A stretch of 5,372 nt of DNA from Rhodobacter sp. (GTDB lineage Bacteria; Pseudomonadota; Alphaproteobacteria; Rhodobacterales; Rhodobacteraceae). The stretch lies in NCBI GenBank assembly GCA_003536295.1, contig DPZQ01000221.1:1-5372 (forward strand). Direction: 5' to 3'. Position numbers and translations under genes: made by a program. Below the pieces are notes generated by a model. That model was not told the DNA's origin, ran no database searches, and saw only the letters and a list, made by a program, of their open reading frames with translations. Each line of letters starts with the position of its first letter. The first letter of the stretch is position 1. Shown piece by piece: positions 1 through 5,372 of the stretch.

Positions 1-482
1 GGAAACAGCGCCACTAAACCAAAGGCGTTGAGGCTGGGTTGAATGACCAATAAAGCCCCGCAAAACCCCACCACACTGGCTCCAATGCGCCGTGGCCCAA
101 CCTCATCTTTAAAAAGTGCTTTGCCCAGCCATAAAAGAATAAAGGGCTCAACAAAAGCGATTGCCAAAGCGTCGGCAATAGGCATGACGGTAACAGCCAT
201 GACAAAACAATAGGTTGAAAGTATCAATAAAAATGCGCGGAGCGCCACATATTTGACCATACGCTTTGAAAGTGTCCACTCAATCCGCATCATCACCATG
301 ACGGGCACCATCAAAGCGCCTTGCACAATAAAGCGCGCGGCAGTTATTTGCCCCACAGGAATATCCGCTGTCGCCAGTTTCGAGGCCACATCCAACAAGG
401 GAGCCAAAAGGCAAAAAACCAGCATCAAAAGAATGCCGCGCAAGATTTGATCGGGGGCGCGAGATAAAAGGGGTGTTAGCAA
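1..482 (-). CDS. EamA/DMT-family membrane transporter, 5' part only
   Basis: This is the N-terminal 160 residues of a drug/metabolite transporter (DMT) superfamily permease; the rest lies beyond the left edge. Full-length members usually have about 290-300 residues and ten membrane helices, so roughly half is visible. Hydrophobic segments lie near residues 14-32, 45-66, 79-97, 100-118 and 133-149, fitting the first EamA repeat. The stretch MPIADALAIAFVEPFILLWL (residues 100-119), followed by KDEVGPRRIGA and VGFCGALLVIQP, is typical of EamA domains. No ATG lies at the expected N-terminus. I chose TTG at 482-480 because it overlaps the sdaA stop (TTGCTAA) and gives a normal short cytoplasmic leader (LTPLLSRAPDQILRG). 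The alternatives TTG 443-441 and ATG 425-423 would cut into or just before the first helix. No strong ribosome binding site is visible, so translation probably depends on ribosomes finishing sdaA. Substrate is unknown; an amino acid or related metabolite is only a guess from the neighbour. Confidence 0.88.
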   Translation of the reverse strand, partial: MLTPLLSRAPDQILRGILLMLVFCLLAPLLDVASKLATADIPVGQITAARFIVQGALMVPVMVMMRIEWTLSKRMVKYVALRAFLLILSTYCFVMAVTVMPIADALAIAFVEPFILLWLGKALFKDEVGPRRIGASVVGFCGALLVIQPSLNAFGLVALF

Positions 483-1852
483 TTTGGCACATTCACGGCC
501 AAGCCGCCTAAGCTGGTTTCTTTATATTTATCGCTCATATCGCGCCCAGTTTGGCGCATGGTTTCCACGCAGACATCCAGCGACACCAAATGTACACCGT
601 CCCCGCGCAGCGCTAATGAGGCTGCTGACACGGCCTTGATCGCGCCAAGTCCATTGCGCTCAATGCAGGGCACTTGCACCAATCCTGCAACCGGATCGCA
701 GGTCATGCCCAAATGATGTTCCAGGGCAATTTCGGCAGCATTTTCGATCTGTTCGGGCGTGCCGCCTAACACTGCGGCCAAACCCGCCGCCGCCATTGCT
801 GCCGCTGAGCCCACCTCGGCTTGGCATCCACATTCCGCCCCCGAGATTGATGCATTATGCTTCACAATCCCCCCAATCGCTGCCGCGGTTAGGAAGTAAT
901 CGTCGATCTTTTCGCTCGAGGCGCCAGGTACATGGTCAAGATAATAGCGCAGTACCGCAGGCACCACGCCCGCCGCACCATTGGTAGGGGCCGTGACCAC
1001 GCGCCCGCCTGCAGCATTTTCCTCATTCACCGCCATGGCGTAAAGGCTCATCCAGTCGTTGATCGTATGGGGTGGGGCCAAGTTCAAGCCGCGCTCGGCC
1101 AAAAGTGAGGCGTGGATGCCCTGTGCACGTCGGCGCACCTTTAAGCCACCTGGCAAAATACCCGTTTCGCGCATGCCCTTATCGATACAATCAGACATGA
1201 CGGCCCAAATGTCTGCAATGCCTTGGTGCAGTTGATTGGGGCTTTTATGCACCAGCTCATTAGCACGTTTAATCTCGGCAATAGATTTACCGGACGCTTT
1301 GGCCATTTTCAGCATTTCGGTCGCGTTCACAAACGGAAAGGGAACGGCTGGGCCTGATGTGTCTGGGATTTTTCCTGTTGCAAGTTCAGAATCCGTTAGC
1401 ACAAAGCCGCCGCCGATTGAGTAGAAAATCTGCTCGAGTATCACATCGCCCTGCGCATCGGTGGCGCGCAAGATCATGCCATTAGCATGACCAGACAGAA
1501 CCGTATCGTAGTCAAAAAGTAAATCCTTGCTGGGATCGAAATGCAGTGCTCCAAGGTCTGGCACATCAATTAGCTTGTTTTGGAAAATGGCCGCCAACAC
1601 CGTTTCGGCGCGGGCATGCTCATAAGTGGCGGGCACAAATCCTGCCAACCCCAAGATCGTTGCGCGGTCTGAGGCGTGCCCCACCCCGGTGAAAGCCAAC
1701 GACCCGTGCAAGCTGGCCCGCAGGCCGGCCGCGCGAAATGGGCTTTTTTTCAACATGTCCAAAAAGCGTGCTGCCGCAACCATAGGCCCCATTGTATGGC
1801 TGGATGAGGGGCCAATGCCGATTTTGAACATATCGAAAACAGACAAAAACAT
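476..1852 (-). CDS. sdaA: L-serine ammonia-lyase, iron-sulfur-dependent (single-chain type)
   Basis: It converts L-serine to pyruvate and ammonia in the cytosol, using a [4Fe-4S] cluster rather than PLP. The 458-residue chain has the N-terminal serine dehydratase beta domain (about 1-155), with GIGPSSSHTMGPM at 12-24 and GVGHASDR at 56-63, then the catalytic alpha domain (about 185-455), with the TAPTNGAAGVVPAV loop at 287-300 and SGAECGCQAEVGSAAAMAA at 337-355. Cys343, Cys385 (MTCDPVAG) and Cys396 (VQVPCIERN) are the expected cluster ligands. The chain ends in NVPNC with Cys458 as last residue. Family knowledge: in the Legionella pneumophila enzyme the C-terminal cysteine folds into the active site as fourth cluster ligand until serine displaces it. 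The ATG has an AAGGA ribosome binding site five bases upstream. It is divergent from rpiA, and the downstream transporter start overlaps its stop, implying one transcript. Confidence 0.97.
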   Translation of the reverse strand: MFLSVFDMFKIGIGPSSSHTMGPMVAAARFLDMLKKSPFRAAGLRASLHGSLAFTGVGHASDRATILGLAGFVPATYEHARAETVLAAIFQNKLIDVPDLGALHFDPSKDLLFDYDTVLSGHANGMILRATDAQGDVILEQIFYSIGGGFVLTDSELATGKIPDTSGPAVPFPFVNATEMLKMAKASGKSIAEIKRANELVHKSPNQLHQGIADIWAVMSDCIDKGMRETGILPGGLKVRRRAQGIHASLLAERGLNLAPPHTINDWMSLYAMAVNEENAAGGRVVTAPTNGAAGVVPAVLRYYLDHVPGASSEKIDDYFLTAAAIGGIVKHNASISGAECGCQAEVGSAAAMAAAGLAAVLGGTPEQIENAAEIALEHHLGMTCDPVAGLVQVPCIERNGLGAIKAVSAASLALRGDGVHLVSLDVCVETMRQTGRDMSDKYKETSLGGLAVNVPNC

Positions 1853-1865
1853 AGGGATCCTTACT
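1853..1865 (-). promoter_or_regulatory. Ribosome binding site of sdaA
   Basis: Read on the minus strand, TAAGGATCCCT stands directly before the ATG. AAGGA is a good anti-Shine-Dalgarno match with a five-base spacer, supporting the start at 1852. No other in-frame start with a comparable site was seen just upstream. Confidence 0.7.
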
Positions 1866-1893
1866 AACTTCTTAAACTTGTGCGTCGGGTAGG

Positions 1894-1907
1894 GAGCAAA
1901 TCTGCTC
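1894..1907. repeat. Short inverted repeat GAGCA-N4-TGCTC
   Basis: Perfect five-base arms separated by AATC lie 42 bases from the sdaA start, so they would sit in its leader or near its promoter. No T-tract follows on either strand, so it is not an intrinsic terminator. A small operator or 5'UTR hairpin is possible, but five-base dyads also occur by chance. Confidence 0.35.
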
Positions 1908-1911
1908 TACA

Positions 1912-1939
1912 GTTAAACATGTTGATGCAATTAAACATG
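1912..1939. repeat. Direct repeat RTTAAACATG x2, 18-bp period
   Basis: GTTAAACATG at 1912-1921 and ATTAAACATG at 1930-1939 differ at one base and are spaced by 18 bp, close to two helical turns, so they would face the same side of the DNA. The first copy contains the eight-base palindrome AACATGTT (1916-1923). The position, about 60-90 bases upstream of sdaA, is suitable for a pair of regulator sites. The regulator is not identifiable. Confidence 0.45.
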
Positions 1940-1989
1940 CAGACCCCGCAAACAACATCAAAAAACGACATGAAATCGTCTAAAAAGCC

Positions 1990-2018
1990 ACAGATTGCTG
2001 ATGGTCTAAAAAATCTGT
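1990..2018. repeat. Inverted repeat ACAGATT-N15-AATCTGT upstream of rpiA
   Basis: Perfect seven-base arms at 1990-1996 and 2012-2018 enclose a 15-base spacer. The repeat overlaps the tentative rpiA promoter elements, which would suit a repressor or activator site. No run of T follows the right arm, which argues against a terminator. Confidence 0.35.
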
Positions 2019-2023
2019 TAGAT
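1995..2023 (+). promoter_or_regulatory. Tentative sigma-70-type promoter for rpiA-gor
   Basis: TTGCTG (1995-2000) and TTAGAT (2018-2023) are spaced by 17 bases and resemble -35 and -10 boxes, with the latter a weak match. Transcription would begin near 2030, giving a leader of about 50 bases. An alternative set using TTGCCC (2023-2028) and CTATAA (2051-2056) has a spacer of 22 bases, which is too long. The call is weak. Confidence 0.25.
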
Positions 2024-2070
2024 TGCCCCTCGCTTACAGGGAAGATTTGACTATAACGGCCCCAAAGAAA

Positions 2071-2075
2071 AGGAG
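2071..2075 (+). promoter_or_regulatory. Ribosome binding site of rpiA
   Basis: AGGAG sits six bases before the ATG at 2082, within the purine-rich run AAAGAAAAGGAG. It is a strong site and fixes the rpiA start. Confidence 0.8.
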
Positions 2076-2081
2076 CCTAAA

Positions 2082-2885
2082 ATGACCAAATCGCCCATCA
2101 AAAACCCTCTCAACGCAACAGAATTTGCCAAATTGGCTGCTGCAAAGTGTGCGGTTGATTTTGTGCAGGATGGCATGCGTTTGGGTTTGGGTACGGGCTC
2201 GACTGCGGCTTGGATGGTACGCGCTTTGGCCGACCGTATTGCGAAAGAAGGGCTTAAAGTGCAAGGAGTGCCCACTTCAAGTCGCACCGCCGCTTTGGCG
2301 CATGCGCTTAATGTGCCGATTGTAACTTTGGATCAGGCAAAATGGCTGGATTTGACCATTGATGGGGCCGACGAATTTGACCCCCAGTTTCAGCTGATCA
2401 AAGGTGGTGGGGCAGCTTTGTTACAAGAAAAGATTGTGGCTCAAGCCTCGGATCAGATGATAGTGATCACGGACCCTGCAAAAGACGTGGCCCGTTTGGG
2501 TGCCTTTGCCTTACCGGTCGAGGTGATCCCTTTTGGCTCTACGACCACCCAACGCCAAATCGAAGCGTTGCTGGCGGATTTGGGCCTATCGGGGCGCACA
2601 GTGACGCTGCGTCAATGCCAAGGGGCCCCTTTAATGACGGATGAGAATAATTTCATTTTGGATTTGCATTTGCAAAGCATCCCAGATGCACTGGCTTTGG
2701 CCCAAGGGTTGAACGCTATTGCTGGTGTGGTGGAAAATGGTCTCTTCATTGGGCTTTGTGATAGGGTGATTATCGGTCATCCTGATGGGCGCGCCGAGAC
2801 GCGTGGCCATGAAGGTAGCCTTTTCAGCACCCTTGATCCCCAGGAGTGCGGCGATATTTTCGCAATGGCGGAGCAAGGTAAATGA
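2082..2885 (+). CDS. rpiA: Ribose-5-phosphate isomerase A
   Basis: A cytosolic enzyme of the non-oxidative pentose phosphate pathway that interconverts ribose-5-phosphate and ribulose-5-phosphate. The 267-residue chain shows the phosphate-binding loop GLGTGSTAAW (35-44), the active-site TIDGADEFD (92-100, Asp94 and Asp97), KGGGAALLQEK (107-117, with Lys107 and general base Glu116), and the C-terminal NGLFIGLCDRVIIG (219-232). The spacing Asp94-Asp97-Lys107-Glu116 equals that of E. coli RpiA Asp81-Asp84-Lys94-Glu103. It is longer than the 219-residue E. coli protein, through about 13 extra N-terminal residues and about 30 C-terminal residues ending AMAEQGK. I recall similar lengths in Rhodobacterales, so I read this as a lineage trait. 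A strong AGGAG site supports the start. The stop overlaps the gor start by four bases (ATGA), so the two genes are probably cotranscribed and translationally coupled. Confidence 0.97.
   Translation: MTKSPIKNPLNATEFAKLAAAKCAVDFVQDGMRLGLGTGSTAAWMVRALADRIAKEGLKVQGVPTSSRTAALAHALNVPIVTLDQAKWLDLTIDGADEFDPQFQLIKGGGAALLQEKIVAQASDQMIVITDPAKDVARLGAFALPVEVIPFGSTTTQRQIEALLADLGLSGRTVTLRQCQGAPLMTDENNFILDLHLQSIPDALALAQGLNAIAGVVENGLFIGLCDRVIIGHPDGRAETRGHEGSLFSTLDPQECGDIFAMAEQGK
2870..2885 (+). promoter_or_regulatory. Translational coupling junction rpiA-gor (ATGA overlap)
   Basis: The gor ATG (2882-2884) overlaps the rpiA TGA (2883-2885). GGAG at 2870-2873, inside the last rpiA codons, lies eight bases before the gor ATG and can serve as its ribosome binding site. 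The layout suits termination-reinitiation by the same ribosomes. Confidence 0.75.
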
Positions 2886-4255
2886 GTGTTTTTGATTATG
2901 ATCTTTTCGTTATTGGTGGCGGCTCTGGCGGGGTGCGCGCGGCGCGCATCGCTGCTTCCGAAGGGGGGGCGCATGTGGGTTTAGCCGAAGAATATCGGCT
3001 TGGGGGGACTTGCGTCATTCGGGGTTGCGTGCCCAAAAAGCTGATGGTTTTTGCTTCGGAGTTTCCGCAAATGGTCCGTGATGCCCGTGCCTATGGCTGG
3101 GATATCGCCCCGCCCGTAGCAAATTGGGATGCGTTTCAAACCAATCTAAAGGCCGAGCTTGACCGACTAGAGGCAGCCTACCGTGCAACGCTTAAAGGGG
3201 TCGATGTGCAGGTTTACCCGCAACGCGCCCGCCTTGTTGATGCGCACCGCGTCGCCCTTGATGATGGACAAATTATTACGGCTGCGCATATTTTAGTGGC
3301 GACAGGCGGACGGCCCTTTGTGCCCGATATCGAAGGGGCCGAACTGGGCGTCACTTCTAATGAGGTGTTTCACCTTTCGGCCGTACCAAAACGGGTTTTG
3401 GTCGTGGGTGGGGGCTTTATCGCCTCAGAGTTTGCTTCTATTTTCAATGGGTTGGGCGCAGTTGTTACCCTGGCCTACCGTGGGGATGCTATTTTGCGTG
3501 GTTTTGACCGCGAGGCAACGGCCCATGTAGCAAGTGCGATGCAGGCGCGTGGCGTCACAGTCTTAACTGGATGCGACGTGACCAAATTGCAAAAGACCGC
3601 GACAGGTGTTCAGGCCCTTTTCGCCACCGACGTAGGGCTTGAGGCTGATTTGGTACTTTTTGCCACGGGCCGGGTGCCCAACTCCCAAGACTTGGGTTTA
3701 GAGGCACTGGGTGTCGGTCTTGGGGCGGGGGGCGAAGTACTGGTGGATGGATTTTCGCAAACTTCTATCCCCTCAATCTTTGCGGTGGGGGATGTGACCG
3801 ACCGTGTAAGCCTAACACCCGTGGCTATTCGTGAAGGGCACGCTTTTGCCGATACGATCTTTTTGGGAAAATCGCGACAAATGGATTATGAAAATATTCC
3901 ATCGGCTATTTTTACCCAGCCTGAAATGGGGACCGTGGGCCTGACCGAAGAACAGGCTATCAAGCGCGGTGATATCGCCATTTATAGTACCCAATTCCGC
4001 CCGATGCGGAGTATGTTTGCAGGCCAAGATGAAAAAGTGCTTTTTAAATTAGTAGTTTGCGCTACGAGCGACAAAGTGCTTGGCTGCCATATTGTGGGTC
4101 CTCAGGCGGGTGAGATGATTCAACTTGTGGCCATCGCCGTTAAAATGGGGGCCACCAAGGCCCAGTTTGATAGCACGGTTGCAGTGCATCCGACCATGTC
4201 AGAAGAATTAGTCACACTCAGAAAACCCACAAGAATTTTGCCAAAATCGCAATAA
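2882..4255 (+). CDS. gor: Glutathione-disulfide reductase (NADPH)
   Basis: A cytosolic FAD enzyme that reduces glutathione disulfide to two GSH using NADPH. The 457 residues match the family's usual length. FAD domain: VIGGGSGGVRAARIA (10-24), then the redox disulfide GGTCVIRGCVPKK (41-53, Cys44 and Cys49). NADPH domain: VVGGGFIASEFA (174-185), with Ala181, Ala185, Arg200 and Arg206 in the positions of E. coli Ala179, Ala183, Arg198 and Arg204 that select NADPH. Then ATGRVPN (261-267), the second FAD motif AVGDVTDRVSLTPVA (301-315) and the dimer-interface HPTMSEE (436-442), with the His436/Glu441 pair that acts on the thiols. These features separate it from dihydrolipoamide and mercuric reductases. 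The disulfide motif has Ile-Arg where E. coli has Asn-Val, a variant also familiar from plant and alphaproteobacterial enzymes. The start overlaps the rpiA stop. Two G runs (2963-2969, 3002-3007) do not disturb the frame. Confidence 0.96.
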   Translation: MSVFDYDLFVIGGGSGGVRAARIAASEGGAHVGLAEEYRLGGTCVIRGCVPKKLMVFASEFPQMVRDARAYGWDIAPPVANWDAFQTNLKAELDRLEAAYRATLKGVDVQVYPQRARLVDAHRVALDDGQIITAAHILVATGGRPFVPDIEGAELGVTSNEVFHLSAVPKRVLVVGGGFIASEFASIFNGLGAVVTLAYRGDAILRGFDREATAHVASAMQARGVTVLTGCDVTKLQKTATGVQALFATDVGLEADLVLFATGRVPNSQDLGLEALGVGLGAGGEVLVDGFSQTSIPSIFAVGDVTDRVSLTPVAIREGHAFADTIFLGKSRQMDYENIPSAIFTQPEMGTVGLTEEQAIKRGDIAIYSTQFRPMRSMFAGQDEKVLFKLVVCATSDKVLGCHIVGPQAGEMIQLVAIAVKMGATKAQFDSTVAVHPTMSEELVTLRKPTRILPKSQ

Positions 4256-4286
4256 AACGCCGATGAAAACTTGAATTTTAATTAAA

Positions 4287-4304
4287 AGTCACCAGTTAGT
4301 GACT
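4287..4304. repeat. Inverted repeat AGTCAC-N6-GTGACT before hflK
   Basis: Perfect six-base arms with a six-base loop, centred about 33 bases before the hflK ATG. On RNA it would form a small hairpin ahead of the ribosome binding site; on DNA it could be an operator. It is followed by AAGGAAAC, not T residues, so it does not look like a terminator for the plus-strand genes. Confidence 0.5.
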
Positions 4305-4314
4305 AAGGAAACAA

Positions 4315-4320
4315 AAAGGA
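4315..4320 (+). promoter_or_regulatory. Ribosome binding site of hflK
   Basis: AAAGGA lies eight bases before the ATG at 4329 and supports that start over the nearby GTG triplets in TTGTGTGA. Confidence 0.65.
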
Positions 4321-4328
4321 TTGTGTGA

Positions 4329-5372
4329 ATGTCAGGAAACGGTGGCCCTTGGGGTGGCGGCGGAAACGGTAATGATGATGGCCGCAACAAAGGCGACGGG
4401 CGTAATGATGGCCGCAAATCAAGTAATGAACCACCACAGGTTCCCGAAATAGAAGAGCTGGTGCGTAAAGGCCAAGAGCAACTGCGCGTTTTGATGGGCG
4501 GTCGTGCCAATCAAGGCGGCAATCGTGGTGGCGGTGGTGGGAGTGGTGGCGATGACAACCCGCTTGGCCCCTTGTTTACACGTCAGGGTGCGCTTTTGGC
4601 GCTTTTGGCTGCATTTGGTCTTTGGACCTTTGCCTCGCTTTACACGGTCAAACCCGAGGAGCGCTCGGTTGAACTGTTTTTGGGAGAGTTTTCCTCGATG
4701 GGCAGCCCAGGCTTGAACTTTGCACCTTGGCCGCTGGTCAAGGCCGAAATCGTGCAAGTAACGGGCGAACGTCAGACAGACATTGGCACGCGTGCTGAAT
4801 TGGGTGATTCCGGTTTGATGCTGACCCGAGATCAAAATATCGTGGATATCGAATTCCAGGTTGTTTGGAATATTTCAGACCCAACCGCCTTTTTGTTCAA
4901 TCTAACTGATGCGCCTGGAACGGTACGCGCGGTCGCGGAATCGGCGATGCGTGATATTATTGCACGTTCATCTCTTGCACCTGTTTTGAACCGTGATAGG
5001 GGCCTCATCGCGTCCGACCTGCGCACTGCCGTGCAAAATACGCTTGACAGCTATCAAGCAGGGATTTCTGTCGTGCGGGTCAATTTTGACAAGGCTGATC
5101 CTCCGCGCGAAGTGATCGACAGCTTTCGTGAAGTGCAAGCCGCTCAGCAAGAGCGTGACCGTCTAGAAAAAGAAGCTGACGCCTATGCTAACCGTGTAAC
5201 CGCGGGCGCACGTGGTGAAACGGCACGATTAGCGGAAGAGGCCGAAGCCTACCGCGCCCAGGTTGTTAATGACGCCCAAGGTGAAGCCAGCCGCTTTTTA
5301 GCGGTTTACGAAGAATATGTGAAAGCGCCTGAAGTGACGCGTCGACGTATGTATTTAGAAACAATGGAAAAA
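4329..5372 (+). CDS. hflK: HflK, SPFH-family subunit of the FtsH-modulating complex, 3' end missing
   Basis: The frame is open from ATG 4329 to the window edge (348 codons); family members have about 380-400, so only a short C-terminal tail is missing. HflK and HflC form a large membrane cage around FtsH and modulate proteolysis of membrane proteins. In order: a Gly/Asn/Asp-rich, probably disordered cytoplasmic tail (1-80, with DGR repeats at 17-29 and a Gly-rich run at 63-74), a membrane helix (about 87-105, GALLALLAAFGLWTFASLY), the SPFH/prohibitin domain (about 106-275, with PEERSVELFLGEF, DQNIVDIEFQVVWNISDP and ESAMRDIIARS), and an Ala/Glu-rich coiled coil (about 268-330, RLEKEADAYANRV to QGEASRFLAVYEEY), ending YLETMEK, a typical HflK motif. 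The N-terminus should lie in the cytoplasm and the SPFH domain in the periplasm. hflC is expected directly downstream. The 73-base gap after gor leaves open whether it shares that transcript. Confidence 0.95.
   Translation, partial: MSGNGGPWGGGGNGNDDGRNKGDGRNDGRKSSNEPPQVPEIEELVRKGQEQLRVLMGGRANQGGNRGGGGGSGGDDNPLGPLFTRQGALLALLAAFGLWTFASLYTVKPEERSVELFLGEFSSMGSPGLNFAPWPLVKAEIVQVTGERQTDIGTRAELGDSGLMLTRDQNIVDIEFQVVWNISDPTAFLFNLTDAPGTVRAVAESAMRDIIARSSLAPVLNRDRGLIASDLRTAVQNTLDSYQAGISVVRVNFDKADPPREVIDSFREVQAAQQERDRLEKEADAYANRVTAGARGETARLAEEAEAYRAQVVNDAQGEASRFLAVYEEYVKAPEVTRRRMYLETMEK
4371..4418 (+). repeat. Short coding repeat in the HflK N-terminal tail
   Basis: GATGGCCGCAA occurs at 4377-4387 and 4407-4417, within a stretch encoding three DGR triplets among Asn, Lys and Gly. 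It probably arose by local duplication and makes the length of this low-complexity tail prone to vary between strains. Confidence 0.5.

Larger units (their letters stand above)
1853..2081. promoter_or_regulatory. Divergent intergenic control region between sdaA and rpiA
   Basis: These 229 bases separate the divergent sdaA and rpiA starts, so the promoters of both must lie here or overlap the genes. The region is more AT-rich than the flanking genes and has no convincing ORF, tRNA or T-tailed terminator. It contains a small dyad (1894-1907), a direct repeat with an 18-bp period (1912-1939), a seven-base inverted repeat (1990-1996 with 2012-2018) and a repeated AGATTGC (1992-1998 and 2020-2026). 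I cannot tie any of these to a named regulator. Confidence 0.7.
4256..4328 (+). promoter_or_regulatory. gor-hflK intergenic region with palindrome and hairpin
   Basis: The 73-base gap holds TTTTAATTAAAA (4276-4287), a perfect 12-bp palindrome, sharing its last A with an inverted repeat, AGTCAC-CAGTTA-GTGACT (4287-4304). No T-tract follows the hairpin on the plus strand, so I see no intrinsic terminator for gor, and read-through into hflK is likely. A possible -35 box, TTGAAT at 4271-4276, lacks a good -10 partner. Confidence 0.5.

Noticed and set aside
253..492. Small frames on both strands over the transporter start (253-450 plus, 280-492 minus)
   Set aside because: Both are out of frame with the EamA protein, whose frame translates into convincing membrane segments and family motifs through this stretch.
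1853..2081. A small RNA, riboswitch or tRNA in the divergent gap
   Set aside because: No cloverleaf, no extended paired structure and no T-tailed hairpin was seen; only short dyads and direct repeats.
2034..2287. Minus-strand frames of 76-78 codons over the rpiA start
   Set aside because: They are antisense to the RpiA N-terminus, which has a strong ribosome binding site and conserved motifs.
2963..3007. Runs of seven and six G in gor as possible frameshift sites
   Set aside because: The reading frame is continuous through both, and the FAD-binding and disulfide motifs lie in the same frame on either side.
4287..4304. The hairpin after gor as a Rho-independent terminator of the rpiA-gor transcript
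   Set aside because: The six-base stem is followed by AAGGAAAC on the plus strand, without the required T-tract.
4289..4510. A 73-codon minus-strand frame rich in Pro and Ser
   Set aside because: Its composition is the reverse complement of the Gly-rich HflK tail; nothing supports it as a gene.
4419..4835. A 138-codon minus-strand open frame opposite hflK
   Set aside because: It lies wholly antisense to a clear HflK reading frame with intact SPFH motifs, and its translation shows no recognisable domain.
1..5372. A mobile element, defence system, CRISPR array or other accessory cluster
   Set aside because: All five genes are recognisable core metabolism or housekeeping genes, with no integrase, transposase, terminal repeats, spacer arrays or gene of foreign composition.

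Overview
The window looks like ordinary chromosomal DNA from an alphaproteobacterium, most likely a marine Rhodobacterales (Roseobacter-group) species of moderate GC content. This rests on the protein sequences (a long RpiA, a glutathione reductase with the CVIRGC redox motif, a glycine-rich HflK) and on my recollection that roseobacters share the order DMT transporter / sdaA / rpiA / gor / hflK. The species assignment is inference, not a search result.

Layout: a minus-strand pair occupies 1-1852. sdaA (an iron-sulfur L-serine ammonia-lyase, complete) is followed without a gap by the 5' half of an EamA/DMT-family membrane transporter, whose probable TTG start overlaps the sdaA stop; the transporter runs off the left edge. 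A 229-bp divergent intergenic region (1853-2081) carries the control signals for both directions and contains several short repeats. A plus-strand run then holds rpiA (ribose-5-phosphate isomerase), gor (glutathione-disulfide reductase, start overlapping the rpiA stop as ATGA) and, after a 73-bp gap containing a 12-bp palindrome and a separate hairpin, the first 348 codons of hflK, which runs off the right edge.

How the genes work together: SdaA deaminates L-serine to pyruvate and ammonia; the coupled transporter may move a related metabolite, but its substrate cannot be read from the sequence. RpiA interconverts ribose-5-phosphate and ribulose-5-phosphate in the pentose phosphate pathway, and Gor uses NADPH to keep glutathione reduced, so the tightly coupled rpiA-gor pair joins pentose phosphate metabolism and thiol redox control. 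HflK is a membrane SPFH protein that, with HflC (expected just downstream), forms the complex around the FtsH protease.

I found no mobile element, CRISPR array, RNA gene, or clearly new system. The best points for a second look are the SdaA C-terminal cysteine, which matches an intrinsic active-site plug known from a homologue, the repeats in the divergent promoter region, and the double dyad before hflK.
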